Assembly (NCBI GenBank): GCA_030739585.1
Contig: JASLYX010000001.1
Coordinates: 1 to 64,000 of the forward strand
DNA: 64,000 bases
From: Candidatus Bathyarchaeota archaeon
GTDB lineage: Archaea; Thermoproteota; Bathyarchaeia; TCS64
Direction: 5' to 3'
The notes under the pieces are model-generated. The model was given only the letters and a program-made list of their open reading frames with translations, did no database searches and was not told the origin of the DNA. Shown here in pieces: positions 25,777-34,898 of this stretch. The translations under genes were made by a program, and so were the position numbers. How positions within the stretch are numbered: position 1 is the stretch's first letter; each line of letters opens with the position of its first letter.

Positions 25777-27018
25777 TCATACAGCGACCTGTTGACCGCC
25801 CAGCCAGACAGATTGGATCTCACGCAATGCCCCGATTTTTTCAGTGGGATCATTTGAAACCACCAAAAAGTCCGCCTTTTTACCCGGTTCCAAGGTACCA
25901 ACTATATTGTCACATCCTAAAGCCTTGGCAGCGTCTCGTGTCGCCGTTAAAAGAGCATCTTTAGCGGATAACCCGGCCGAAACAAAGGCCTCAAGTTCAC
26001 TTACAAAATCCCCGAAGGGATTCATTACCCATCCTGAATCTGAACCGGCTACCATTCTTACTCCATGCTCGACCATTTTGACCACCTCGTTGAACCACCA
26101 GTCGTCATATTTTTGGAGCCTTTTTTGTTCCTCCGCTGTCAATGGTTCGGTTTTAGCTTGAATTTTTCGTACTCGAGTCATATTCACGTTAAGTGTTGGA
26201 TTTACGTACACGGGTGAGTTAGCTAAGCGTCGTGCAAGTTTAGGTTGGAAGTTCAATATACCTCCAGGCTCGTTGAAATGTGCGTGGACGATTACATCAA
26301 ACCCGGCTTCCAGCGCCATTCGGATCCCCTCAGTAGAACCGCAATGGGCTAAAGCCTTCTTCCCTAAAAGATGAGCAGTACTACTCGCAGCCTGAAGTTC
26401 CTTAAAATCGTAAGCAAGTCGAGATGAATCCGTGCCCCGTGTACCCCCGCCGGTGACCATCATCTTTATGATGTCTGCGCCCTCACCCACGAGCTGACGC
26501 ACGGCGCGTCGAATCTCATCAGGGCCATCCGCTTCACCCTTGAAGTACCAGCAGTGCCCCAAGGTGCGCGTTAGAGGACGACCACACAAGATAAGCCTCG
26601 GCCCTAGGGTTAGCCCCATTTCTATGGCCTTTCTAAGGGAAAAAACTACTTTGTTCCTTGCACCCAGATCAGCTTGGGTTGTGACGCCCGTCATCAATGC
26701 AGTATGGGCGTTTTTCGCGGCCTGCATAAGCAGAATACCGTCGCTGTGTTTCATCCATGTTTCTATAACGCCTCCGTCGCCGGGTAGAACAAGGTGTGAA
26801 TGTATATCAACCAGCCCGGGTAGGACGAAGACGTGACCTAGGTCGATGTGCTTCACGTCTGACCCTTGAGGAACCGTCATCTGACCCTTTTCACCAATAG
26901 CTACAACTTCGTCCCTCTCAACAACGATGATGCCATTCTGGATTGGGGGTTGTCCGGTGCCGTCAAATATCCAGTCAGCTGTGAAAACTTGTATTTCCGT
27001 TGTTCGCGTCAATATCAA
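25777..27018 (-). CDS. metal-dependent amidohydrolase (imidazolonepropionase/Xaa-Pro dipeptidase-like)
   Basis: The 413-residue amidohydrolase has the binuclear-metal pattern of the prolidase/imidazolonepropionase-like group: GLVDIHSHL near residue 70, the carboxylated Lys in GADIIKMMVTGG, histidines in KALAHCGS and VIVHAHF, and the catalytic Asp in VAGSDSGW. Relatives cleave dipeptides with C-terminal Lys/Arg or N-acyl amino acids, or open cyclic amides. The exact substrate is not readable but would suit the peptide theme. The start is TTG 27018; a TATA box (27045-27052) 30 bp away suggests a leader of about five bases. No Met alternative lies near the family N-terminus. Confidence 0.85.
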   Translation of the reverse strand: MILTRTTEIQVFTADWIFDGTGQPPIQNGIIVVERDEVVAIGEKGQMTVPQGSDVKHIDLGHVFVLPGLVDIHSHLVLPGDGGVIETWMKHSDGILLMQAAKNAHTALMTGVTTQADLGARNKVVFSLRKAIEMGLTLGPRLILCGRPLTRTLGHCWYFKGEADGPDEIRRAVRQLVGEGADIIKMMVTGGGTRGTDSSRLAYDFKELQAASSTAHLLGKKALAHCGSTEGIRMALEAGFDVIVHAHFNEPGGILNFQPKLARRLANSPVYVNPTLNVNMTRVRKIQAKTEPLTAEEQKRLQKYDDWWFNEVVKMVEHGVRMVAGSDSGWVMNPFGDFVSELEAFVSAGLSAKDALLTATRDAAKALGCDNIVGTLEPGKKADFLVVSNDPTEKIGALREIQSVWLGGQQVAV

Positions 27019-27044
27019 CCAGTTAATACGGAAATGATGCGGTC

Positions 27045-27052
27045 TTTTATAA
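27045..27052 (-). promoter_or_regulatory. TATA box of the amidohydrolase gene
   Basis: On the minus strand this reads TTATAAAA, centred about 30 bp from the TTG start at 27018. Confidence 0.5.
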
Positions 27053-27250
27053 GGTATGTAACTTTCTCATCTATACGTGCTTGCCGGTACCAAATACTCA
27101 ATAAACCTATCATTTAACCTTCTTAATGTACGCGCCTTTCCTATGCGCCTGTAAATAAGGGAAGACCCCTACCTGTGACCCTTCCCACCACCGGGGAAAT
27201 GGAGGCCTATGATAGTAAGCTTTTCAAGTAACCCCCTCGAAGAAGCAGCG

Positions 27251-28072
27251 ATGAATGAAATCCTCCGTAAGGAGGTTCTTGCCGAGAAAATAAAGAAGAT
27301 AGAGGTGAGGGCCCCTGAAATCGCTGCAAAAGCCCTGCCGGGCCAGTTCGTTGTCCTCAGGATAAACGAGCAAGGGGAACGCATACCCCTCACGGTGCAG
27401 CAGTCGGACAACGCCGATGGAACAATTAACTTGATCTTTCTCGAGGTAGGAAAGACAACCATCAACCTTGGTGAGCTTGAAGAGGGAGACGCGATATTGA
27501 ATTTGGCTGGCCCTCTAGGAACTCCCTCAGAGATCGAGAACTACGGAACCACCGTTATCGTAGGCGGCGGGATCGGATTGGCTTGCGCCCTTCCTGTGGC
27601 CAAGGCCCTCAAGGAGGCTGGAAACTACGTCATCTCAATTATCGGCGCTAGAACCAAGGATCTCCTGGTTCTAGAGGACGATTTCAGGCACATCTCTAAT
27701 GAACTCTACATAACGACGGACGATGGAAGCTACGGGAGGAAAGGATACACCGTAATGGTTCTCCAGGACCTATTAGAGTCAGGAAAGAAGATCGACTACG
27801 TTTATTCTGTAGGGCCCGTGGTCATGATGAGATCGGTCGCCAATACAACCCGGGAACACTCAGTTAAGACGGTAGTTAGCCTCAATCCCATTATGGTGGA
27901 TGCAACTGGGATGTGCGGTGGGTGCAGAGTGGAAATAGGCGGAGAGACCAAGTTCGCCTGTATCGACGGACCAGAGTTCGACGCCCATCAAGTGGACTTC
28001 GATCTCCTGACGAAACGGCAAAGATATTACCATGAGGAGGAGGAGTGTTCCCTCTACAGAACCGGAGCATGA
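27251..28072 (+). CDS. nfnA: NfnA-like ferredoxin-NADP reductase alpha / sulfide dehydrogenase beta subunit
   Basis: The 273-residue FAD/NAD-binding protein of the ferredoxin-NADP-reductase fold has an N-terminal FAD domain with RIPLTVQQSD, a central nucleotide-binding GGGIGLACALPVAKAL, and a C-terminal [2Fe-2S] motif with cysteines in GMCGGCRVEIGG and KFACIDGP. In the NfnAB complex it couples NADH, NADPH and ferredoxin by electron bifurcation; in Pyrococcus relatives it also reduces sulfur compounds. ATG 27251 matches family N-termini better than the upstream start at 27209. The partner gene follows after four bases. Confidence 0.85.
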   Translation: MNEILRKEVLAEKIKKIEVRAPEIAAKALPGQFVVLRINEQGERIPLTVQQSDNADGTINLIFLEVGKTTINLGELEEGDAILNLAGPLGTPSEIENYGTTVIVGGGIGLACALPVAKALKEAGNYVISIIGARTKDLLVLEDDFRHISNELYITTDDGSYGRKGYTVMVLQDLLESGKKIDYVYSVGPVVMMRSVANTTREHSVKTVVSLNPIMVDATGMCGGCRVEIGGETKFACIDGPEFDAHQVDFDLLTKRQRYYHEEEECSLYRTGA

Positions 28073-28076
28073 TATT

Positions 28077-29468
28077 TTGCCGACCCCCAGTAATCCCAAA
28101 ACCAAAATGCCCAAACAGGATCCAAATATCCGTATCGAGAATTTTGACGAGGTCGCTTTAGGCTATTCTCCTAAGCAGGCCATCTCCGAGGCAAATCGGT
28201 GCTTGATCTGCAAGATTCCCCAATGTGTAGAGGGGTGCCCCGTGAAGATCGATATTCCGCTGTTTATAGAAAGCATCTCAAAAGGTAATTTCAGGGAGGC
28301 TATAATTAATCTCAAGGACAAAAACGTTCTCCCTGCAATATGTGGCAGGGTGTGCCCCCAAGAAAGTCAATGTGAGGAACGCTGCATTCTGGGAAAGCGA
28401 TGGGCGCCTGTGGCAATTGGACGCCTTGAGAGGTTTGTGGCTGACTGGGAGGCTGACACCAATGACGTTTACATGCCGGATCGTGAACTCCCGACGGGAA
28501 AGAAGGTAGCCGTGGTTGGGTCCGGCCCCGCAGGCCTTACTGCAGCGGGTGACCTCGCCCGTAAAGGACACGAGGTCACAATATTCGAGGCACTGCATAA
28601 GTCTGGGGGCGTACTGGTCTATGGTATCCCGGAGTTCAGGCTCCCGAAGCTAATAGTCGAGAGGGAGCTTGATAATCTTAAGGGCCTCGGAGTCAAGATC
28701 CGCACGGATTACATCGTGGGACGGACTGCGTCAATTAACGAGCTTATGGATTCCAGATACGATGCAGTTTTCATCGGCACCGGAGCTGGCCTGCCGAGCT
28801 TTCTGGGGATCCCGGGTGAGAACCTCTCCGGAGTTCTCTCTGCTAACGAGTTCTTGACCCGCACGAACCTGATGAAGGCCTACATGTTCCCTGAGTATGA
28901 TACCCCCCTCAAGATTGGGAAACGGGTAGGGGTAATAGGTAGCGGCAACGTCGCTATGGATTCTGCTAGGTCGGCCATCCGCTACGGGGTTAACGAGGTC
29001 ACGGTAGTCTACCGTAGATCGAGGGCAGAGATGCCTGCGAGGCTAGAGGAGATTGAAAACGCTGAGGAGGAGGGCATTAAATTCGAGTTTCTCGCGAACC
29101 CTGTTAGATTCATAGGAGATAACGAGGGAAGGCTCACCGGTATGGAGTGTATAAGGACGGAGCTGGGTGAACCCGATGAATCAGGGAGGAAGAGACCAAT
29201 ACCGATACCCGACTCGGGGTACACCCTAGAGACAGACACTGTAATAATAGCTATCGGACAGACCGCCAACCCCCTCATCTCGTCAACGACAAAGGGCCTT
29301 AAGGTGAACCAATGGGGCTACATCCTGGTCGATCCGGAAACAGGCGAGACATCTAAGGACGGCGTTTTCGCAGGAGGCGACATTGTTACAGGAGAATCGA
29401 CGGTCATAGAGGCTATGGGCGCCGGGAGAAAGGCCGCCACTGCCATACACGAATACTTGGGAGTCTAG
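28077..29468 (+). CDS. nfnB: NfnB-like / glutamate synthase (NADPH) small-subunit-type flavoprotein
   Basis: This is the large subunit of the pair, 463 residues from TTG 28077. An N-terminal iron-sulfur domain carries CLICKIPQCVEGCPVKIDIP and CGRVCPQESQCEERCILGKR (two [4Fe-4S] clusters). Two Rossmann domains follow, with VAVVGSGPAGLTAAGDLARK for FAD and VGVIGSGNVAMDSARSA for NAD(P)H, ending in FAGGDIVTGESTVIEAMGAG. It works with NfnA to move electrons between ferredoxin and NAD(P)H. TTG 28077 is chosen because GGAG lies nine bases upstream and the resulting N-terminus resembles homologues; ATG 28032 would overlap nfnA. It was often annotated gltA, but no large glutamate synthase subunit is here. 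Confidence 0.88.
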   Translation: MPTPSNPKTKMPKQDPNIRIENFDEVALGYSPKQAISEANRCLICKIPQCVEGCPVKIDIPLFIESISKGNFREAIINLKDKNVLPAICGRVCPQESQCEERCILGKRWAPVAIGRLERFVADWEADTNDVYMPDRELPTGKKVAVVGSGPAGLTAAGDLARKGHEVTIFEALHKSGGVLVYGIPEFRLPKLIVERELDNLKGLGVKIRTDYIVGRTASINELMDSRYDAVFIGTGAGLPSFLGIPGENLSGVLSANEFLTRTNLMKAYMFPEYDTPLKIGKRVGVIGSGNVAMDSARSAIRYGVNEVTVVYRRSRAEMPARLEEIENAEEEGIKFEFLANPVRFIGDNEGRLTGMECIRTELGEPDESGRKRPIPIPDSGYTLETDTVIIAIGQTANPLISSTTKGLKVNQWGYILVDPETGETSKDGVFAGGDIVTGESTVIEAMGAGRKAATAIHEYLGV

Positions 29469-29850
29469 GTTGATTGATTCGGACAGGGGTAGTGTGCGCG
29501 ATGCAGTATTAACTAATATTCTGGATTAGCGCAAGCTGTTGATCCAATGAAACGGCGACGGGAATTGATACCCGAGGGTGATGTTTTATTGTATTGGAGT
29601 AAATATCCCCTCCATAATCTGTCTTTATTAAGAGTCCACAAAAATTAGGATTTTCACCTGCAACGTGCAATGCCCCTCCTATACGCGAAGCCCTAACAGG
29701 AAGGTACTGCATACTGGATTTCTCTATCTAGTCAGTGGCAATTGGAGCGTTCCTATCAGCCCTTTTGTTGTTCCAGAGGAGATCTCCCTATGATTCGATC
29801 TCCTTACACTATATTGATAAATGGCCAATTCCCATGTCCTCAGGTTACAG
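29469..29850. other. intergenic region with one doubtful small frame
   Basis: A minus-strand frame (29509-29712, 67 codons) includes the fairly protein-like GENPNFCGLLIKTDYGGDIY, but it has no recognised family and no ribosome site. It may be a remnant or chance. A TATA-like ACTATATTG near 29809 probably belongs to the rhodanese gene. Confidence 0.3.
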
Positions 29851-30258
29851 ATGGAAAAACAGATCCAGATCATGGTCATAGTTACAATGATTGGCCTAGC
29901 TGTGGCAGCGTACTATATCATGCACTCTGGCTTTGGGAACTCAAGCTACGGGAACGTTGATGTGAGGGAAGCCAGGAACCTCCTAAGGGAGAAGGGGAGT
30001 CTCATGGTCCTTGACGTGAGGACGATCTCCGAATATGATGGTGGCCACCTGCAGGGGGCTATCAATATCCCGGTTGAGGTTTTAACTCAATACCTCTCAC
30101 AGCTTAACAAGAATGATGAGCTGTTAGTCTACTGCAGGACGGGAAATAGGAGCACCACCGCTGTGGGGATCCTCAGGGAGAACGGCTACGACCGGATCTA
30201 CCATATGGATGGAGGTATAGAGGCCTGGGACAGTGCGAAATTCCCCATAGTCTCTTGA
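29851..30258 (+). CDS. membrane-anchored rhodanese-like protein
   Basis: The 135-residue protein has one N-terminal membrane helix (residues 8-24) and a single rhodanese domain outside or against the membrane. The domain carries LDVRTISEYDGGHLQGAINI and the active-site loop CRTGNRS with Cys95. Rhodanese domains carry sulfur as a persulfide, though many have other roles. The N-terminal anchor makes an extracytoplasmic position possible. ATG 29851 gives the better N-terminus; an upstream start at 29821 is possible. It follows the Nfn-like pair by about 380 bases and probably has its own promoter. Confidence 0.85.
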   Translation: MEKQIQIMVIVTMIGLAVAAYYIMHSGFGNSSYGNVDVREARNLLREKGSLMVLDVRTISEYDGGHLQGAINIPVEVLTQYLSQLNKNDELLVYCRTGNRSTTAVGILRENGYDRIYHMDGGIEAWDSAKFPIVS

Positions 30259-30529
30259 ATCAGGCCTCCGCGCAATAGCAAGACAGATGTAACAACCAGG
30301 GCACGGGAACTTTATGGCCCTTAAGGTGATCCTGATGGGTCGCCCAGGGAGAAACATCGTTTTTATCGCATGTTGCCCAGCCTCCGCCAAGAGGAGTTCA
30401 GAATGACTCTCTTGGTCACAAGGATCATCCCAGCACGCGATCTTCCCATCAAAGGCCAATGCCGTGTTATGGCAAATTCTTAATAAGCACATTGCCTTAG
30501 GTAAATCCACAATTTCAGAGGAATTCAAT

Positions 30530-32341
30530 ATGGAAAACAAACAGACCATGTACGCTGCAATAGCGGTTATAGCAATAGTCGTCATTGCCGGCGGTGGTTA
30601 TTTCTACATGCAAAATCAACAGAAAGGACAGGCAAAAGAAGCTTTAGCAGCTAGATGGGATGAGTGGTCGAAGACCCTTTACATGGGCACGACTTCCACT
30701 GACTTCCACCCTGGCATCAACATGGGCAAAGGATATATGAACTCCCTCGCCAAGCACCTTTCAGGTACTAAGCTTTTCTGGGTCGACAGGACGAATGGAG
30801 ACGCTTACAACCCTGTTGTAGGTGAGACTTGGGATCTAAAACAGGATGCTGATGGGCTCTACTATGTAGAGTTCAAGCTAAAGGAGGGATTAACATTCCG
30901 AGATGGCACACCCATTAACGCTGCGGCGGTAAAGTATTGCTGGGAGCAGGAGCTCTTAGAGATGCCTAACCGTGAGCAGAACAGGGAGACATACCACATC
31001 TACGGCCACGAGGTATCTTGGGGCAAGAAGAGTAAGGGACTATTCGTAATAGATGACCTGACACTTCACATGTATACCAACCCCGGATGGCCTAACTACC
31101 CACCTGTGTGGCTATGCTTCCTCATGTCTTTGGACCATTCCTTCATCTATAGCCCAACTTCTACAAATGAGTGGGCTCTAGAGGCCAACCCAGTCGATGA
31201 CTTCATAAACCAGGTTGGATGGGGCCCTGCCTACCTAGAAGACTGGGTAGAGGGAGAGCGGATAGTAATGCTCAAGAACGAGGATTACCCCGTGAACCCA
31301 TTAGGTCCCGAAGCCGGACCTAGCAATATGGAGCACTTAGACAAGATTGTCGTTAGTCATTACGGAGATGCGGCATCTCAGAGGATGGCACTAAAAGCAG
31401 GAACAATTGACACCACCTTGGGTAAGGGCTTGGCAAGAGCCGATGTCCCCGATATGAGAAAAGATCCAGACATCAATACGGTGTTTGTCCCAGGTGTAGG
31501 CGCGCAGCAGAACTTACATATGAACTTCGCACCTGAGTTTGCACCTCTCAACATAAGAGAGGTCAGACAGGCGATTCAGTGGATAGTCGATCCAACCGAG
31601 ATTGTTGACAAGCTGATGTTCAACACAGCCACAGTTGCACATTCAATGGTGCGACCATTCCAGTTCTACTTCAAGCCGGTCCTCCAGCCCATCAGGGACA
31701 CCCCGATGGCGCAGAGAATCGAGAAGGCTAAGGAGCTCCTGACCGCAGCTGGATATCCAGACGGATTCGAAACTCAGTTCTGGTATCCCGCTGGTCGTGG
31801 AGAGGAGTTCAGCAGGGACGTAGGAACAATTCTACAGGCTCAGTTTGCAAAGGCCGGTATCACTCTCGAGCTAAAATTCATCGAGAGGGGGACCTTCTTT
31901 GACATGGCGAGAGCCGGTGAGCTACCAATGTTCCTTAGGGGATGGACTTACGACTACTACGATCCAGATACGGAAATATTCTATCAGATGCACTCTTCAA
32001 GCGTTGACCTGGCACAGCGAATCAGCTTCAATGTTCCAGAGATAGACGCTATGTTAGAGGAAGCCAGAAACACCTATATGGCTGCTAAGGGAGCAGGCGC
32101 GTATCCTTCAGGCGACATGACTTTGGAAGCAAGAAGGGACCAAATTTACACCTACCTACAGGACTACATCATCGACGAAGGCTTCTCAGTGCCGCTGTAC
32201 TACGACGGCTTTTGGGACGCACACAATAGCTGGGTCAAGGACTACAATCCATGGATGACCTGTGACAAACCTTGGCAGGGCGTCTGGCAGATCTCCAAAG
32301 AGATCCCCGCTGATTGGGAGACAACCGAACCACCAGTATAA
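30530..32341 (+). CDS. ABC transporter substrate-binding protein, oligopeptide/dipeptide family 5
   Basis: The extracytoplasmic solute-binding protein of a Dpp/Opp-type importer, 603 residues. An N-terminal hydrophobic helix (about 7-26) precedes YFYMQNQQ. There is no Cys after it, so this is an N-terminal membrane anchor rather than a lipoprotein signal. The mature part carries family-5 features: FRDGTPINAAAVKYCWEQ near residue 123, then the C-terminal lobe with a W-x-YDYYDPD segment. Peptides are the likely ligand, but family-5 members also bind sugars or nickel. ATG 30530 has GAGG upstream. A T-rich terminator and a transposase remnant separate it from its permease genes. Confidence 0.9.
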   Translation: MENKQTMYAAIAVIAIVVIAGGGYFYMQNQQKGQAKEALAARWDEWSKTLYMGTTSTDFHPGINMGKGYMNSLAKHLSGTKLFWVDRTNGDAYNPVVGETWDLKQDADGLYYVEFKLKEGLTFRDGTPINAAAVKYCWEQELLEMPNREQNRETYHIYGHEVSWGKKSKGLFVIDDLTLHMYTNPGWPNYPPVWLCFLMSLDHSFIYSPTSTNEWALEANPVDDFINQVGWGPAYLEDWVEGERIVMLKNEDYPVNPLGPEAGPSNMEHLDKIVVSHYGDAASQRMALKAGTIDTTLGKGLARADVPDMRKDPDINTVFVPGVGAQQNLHMNFAPEFAPLNIREVRQAIQWIVDPTEIVDKLMFNTATVAHSMVRPFQFYFKPVLQPIRDTPMAQRIEKAKELLTAAGYPDGFETQFWYPAGRGEEFSRDVGTILQAQFAKAGITLELKFIERGTFFDMARAGELPMFLRGWTYDYYDPDTEIFYQMHSSSVDLAQRISFNVPEIDAMLEEARNTYMAAKGAGAYPSGDMTLEARRDQIYTYLQDYIIDEGFSVPLYYDGFWDAHNSWVKDYNPWMTCDKPWQGVWQISKEIPADWETTEPPV

Positions 32342-32348
32342 ACCACCA

Positions 32349-32395
32349 AAAAATCCTTTTTTATTTTTTTATTTTATTATTTTTTATTTTATTAG
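32349..32395 (+). terminator. T-rich terminator after the binding-protein gene
   Basis: Several long T runs interrupted by single A residues follow the stop codon directly. This should end most transcripts here and leave the permease genes to their own promoter. Confidence 0.5.
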
Positions 32396-32500
32396 AGATA
32401 ATAAGGCATGTTATCACTCTTACTTCTTTTCTTTTAATCTCATATATTCACTAGCCGATTATCACAGGAAACCTTAACCACCCGCTTCTGGACGATTAAA

Positions 32501-32791
32501 TCAATGTCCCTGGATAATTCGTGCTCCCAAAACAGCCCACGCCGCAACCTTACTCGTCTCGAAATAAACAGCGAAGTAGTGGTCACCATACCGCTTCCTT
32601 TTTTCATGCTTCGGCTTCACCCATTCCCCCGTCTGGCGGACCCCAATGAAGGTGGAGTCCACCGCGGTGGTTATGGGCTAATTGCTTTCTCTTAACGCTA
32701 TAGGGTTGAGGCAAGCTAATGCTGCGTTTATTGGCGTCCGAGTAGTCTGGATGTGGTTGGGGTATAACTCTGTGGAGATTCCGGATGAATG
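32501..32791 (-). mobile_element. transposase remnant (IS4/IS5-like DDE family)
   Basis: One minus-strand frame reads GISTELYPNHIQTTRTPINA, ALACLNPIALRESN, a TAG, then PITTAVDSTFIGVRQTGEWV and KPKHEKRKRYGDHYFAVYFE with TSKVAAWAV before a stop. AVDST fits the first catalytic Asp of DDE transposases, and the K-x-H-x-K-R-K-x-x-D-H-Y-F pattern is typical of IS4/IS5 relatives. The C-terminal half with the other acidic residues is missing. No terminal repeats were found. The rest of the 32342-32979 gap is AT-rich and holds only promoter-like sequence. Confidence 0.6.
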
Positions 32792-32929
32792 TGAGAAATT
32801 AGATATAGGTGGGTGTGAGCCTGTAAGGACTGCTTTCATTCGCGCGAGTAATTAGGAAAAATCTGATGGAAAAACTACCAAGCTTATTTTTATATTTTAT
32901 TTTAACAATACCCTATCTAGTTATTATAG

Positions 32930-32942
32930 ATCTAATATGCTC
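32930..32942 (+). promoter_or_regulatory. probable promoter of the dppBCDF-type permease operon
   Basis: TTATTATAGATC lies about 50 bases upstream of the first permease start. The next bases hold a strong Shine-Dalgarno run, GGGGGG, seven to eight bases before ATG 32980. The permeases can thus be transcribed independently of the binding-protein gene. Confidence 0.35.
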
Positions 32943-32979
32943 TTGTTTGCTAGAATAATGATTTAGCGGGGGGCAGATA

Positions 32980-33987
32980 ATGAAATTAAGGTATTACGTA
33001 ATTTTTAGATTGCTCTTAGCAATTCCGACGCTCTTTATTCTACTGACATCCGTATTTGGCATCATGCACATACTTCCGGGTGACCCCATCGTGATCATGT
33101 ATGGCGACCAGTACCCGACTGCCTATGTCGATGAGATCAGAGGCAAGCTTGGTCTTGACAGACCCGTTTGGGAACAGTACCTTGATTTCCTTAAGGACCT
33201 TTCAAGGTTCAACCTTGGGATATCGATGATATATAAGGTGCCGGTAATTCGGAAAGTACAAGATGTCTTTCCAACGACATTAGAAGTAGCACTAGGAGGT
33301 TTATCCTTGGCGGTTATCATGGGGGTGCCTATCGGTGTCATCTCCGCCTTGAAGCGGGACAGCTTTTTTGACCACGCAACTAGACTTCTAACACTCTATC
33401 TTCACTCAAATCCTGGTTTCTGGCTCGCTTTGCTTTTTCAGTTGGTGCTGGGATTATGGTTAGGCCTGGTTCCAATCAGCGGCCGCTCTCCACCAGGTTT
33501 CCGTCTAACAGAAATAACAGGTATGTATGTGCTCGATAGCATTTTAACATTTAACTTTAAAGCCCTTGGCCAGAGCCTGAGCTATCTCTTCTTACCCTGT
33601 TTCGTTATAGGAATAACAAGCGTGCCCTATCTGAGCCGTCTTACACGAGCCGCTATGTTGAATATTCTTGGGGACGATTATATCACCACTGCTAGAGCTA
33701 AAGGTCTGCCGAGTAGGGTGATAACTTACAAGCATGCTTTTAGAAATGCCATGTTGCCCGTAATCACTTCAGTAGGTGGTTCATTCACAGGGCTCCTCGG
33801 CGGTACCGTCATCACGGAAAGAATATTCGCCTTACCCGGGCTTGGGAGTCTTCTTATGGAAGCTTTAACCTCTCGAGATTTCACAATGATCCAAGGGGTG
33901 GTGACTATTTACGCCCTCATAGTAGTTGTGATGAATACTTTGTTAGATATCGTTTATGCTCTGGCAGATCCAAGGGTAAAATACTAG
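32980..33987 (+). CDS. peptide ABC transporter permease, DppB type
   Basis: Integral membrane subunit of 335 residues with about six hydrophobic segments. It ends in the conserved cytoplasmic EAA-like loop DDYITTARAKGLPSRVI, which docks on the ATPases, and the typical C-terminus LLDIVYALADPRVKY. The N-terminal part MKLRYYVIFRLLLAIPTLFI and the short LPGDPI motif are typical of DppB/OppB. It starts at ATG 32980 after a GGGGGG ribosome site. The DppC partner begins about ten bases after its stop, so the two are cotranscribed. Confidence 0.92.
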   Translation: MKLRYYVIFRLLLAIPTLFILLTSVFGIMHILPGDPIVIMYGDQYPTAYVDEIRGKLGLDRPVWEQYLDFLKDLSRFNLGISMIYKVPVIRKVQDVFPTTLEVALGGLSLAVIMGVPIGVISALKRDSFFDHATRLLTLYLHSNPGFWLALLFQLVLGLWLGLVPISGRSPPGFRLTEITGMYVLDSILTFNFKALGQSLSYLFLPCFVIGITSVPYLSRLTRAAMLNILGDDYITTARAKGLPSRVITYKHAFRNAMLPVITSVGGSFTGLLGGTVITERIFALPGLGSLLMEALTSRDFTMIQGVVTIYALIVVVMNTLLDIVYALADPRVKY

Positions 33988-33998
33988 GGTGATGAGTG

Positions 33999-34883
33999 AT
34001 GAGTGGTGGAAGTAAAAGTCTTTTTAGATCAGGCATAAATTTCCTTGAACTGTTTAAAGCAGCTCCAAGATCTGCACAGCTTATGGTAATATTCGGCGGA
34101 ATACTCGACTTAATTCTTGTAATCTTTATAATATTTGGACCCAACATCGTGCCCTACGATCCACTGGCGATGGATCATGAAACCCTACTTCCACCCTCAA
34201 AGACAAATTTCATGGGTACCGATAACTTGGGAAGAGATCTATTCAGTCGGCTTGTTGTAGCCTCCAGGTACTCTCTAGGGATCTCCCTCATAGCAGTTGG
34301 TGTATCCTTAGTCATAGGCCTGGTCCTAGGATCGGCATCCGGTTTTTTTGGGGGCACACTAGACCGAATATTGATGCTATTTATGGATGCTCTGTATATT
34401 TTTCCAAGTTTCATCTATGTGTTGATTATGGTTGTAGTACTTGGTCCCGGTCTTTGGCAGACTGCTCTGGCGATCTCAATAGGGAGGATACCCTATAACT
34501 TCCGACTTATACGAAGCCTGACTATATCTGTAAAAGAGCGTGGCTTCATCGAGGCTGAGCGAGTTATTGGCGCAGATAACTGGCATATCATTAGACATCA
34601 CATCGCTCCCTACTACATTTCCATCTTGTTCGTAACAATCTCCCTTGGAATGGCAAGGGGGACACTGGCTATAGCCGGGCTTGGGTTCCTTGGGTTGGGA
34701 GTGCCACCTCCAACACCCGAGTGGGGCACAGACCTAGCTAGCGGTCGAGCTTTTTTGCTAAGTGGTAGATGGTGGCTCGTAGTTTTTCCCGGACTCTTTG
34801 TTCTGATTGCCATGCTCGGATTCAACTTGCTAAGCGAGGGGCTCGATACCGTGATGAACCCGACCGTTAGGAGACTAAAATAG
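33999..34883 (+). CDS. peptide ABC transporter permease, DppC type
   Basis: Second membrane subunit of 294 residues, about six membrane helices. The DNLGRDLFSRLVVASRYSLG region is characteristic of DppC/OppC, as is the EAA-type loop ERGFIEAERVIGADNWHIIR. It forms the translocation path with the DppB partner. ATG 33999 is used; the GTG directly before it (33996) would add only one residue. The gene sits between DppB and the two ATPases with short spacing, as in typical dpp/opp operons. Confidence 0.92.
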   Translation: MSGGSKSLFRSGINFLELFKAAPRSAQLMVIFGGILDLILVIFIIFGPNIVPYDPLAMDHETLLPPSKTNFMGTDNLGRDLFSRLVVASRYSLGISLIAVGVSLVIGLVLGSASGFFGGTLDRILMLFMDALYIFPSFIYVLIMVVVLGPGLWQTALAISIGRIPYNFRLIRSLTISVKERGFIEAERVIGADNWHIIRHHIAPYYISILFVTISLGMARGTLAIAGLGFLGLGVPPPTPEWGTDLASGRAFLLSGRWWLVVFPGLFVLIAMLGFNLLSEGLDTVMNPTVRRLK

Positions 34884-34898
34884 AGCAGGGTGAGTTGT

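Noticed and set aside
29509-29712. 67-codon minus-strand gene
   Set aside because: Only weakly protein-like with no start signal or family; kept as a note for the gap rather than called.
32342-32979. AT-rich gap as a replication origin
   Set aside because: No repeated origin-recognition boxes and no Orc1/Cdc6 gene nearby; it is explained by a terminator, transposase remnant and promoter.
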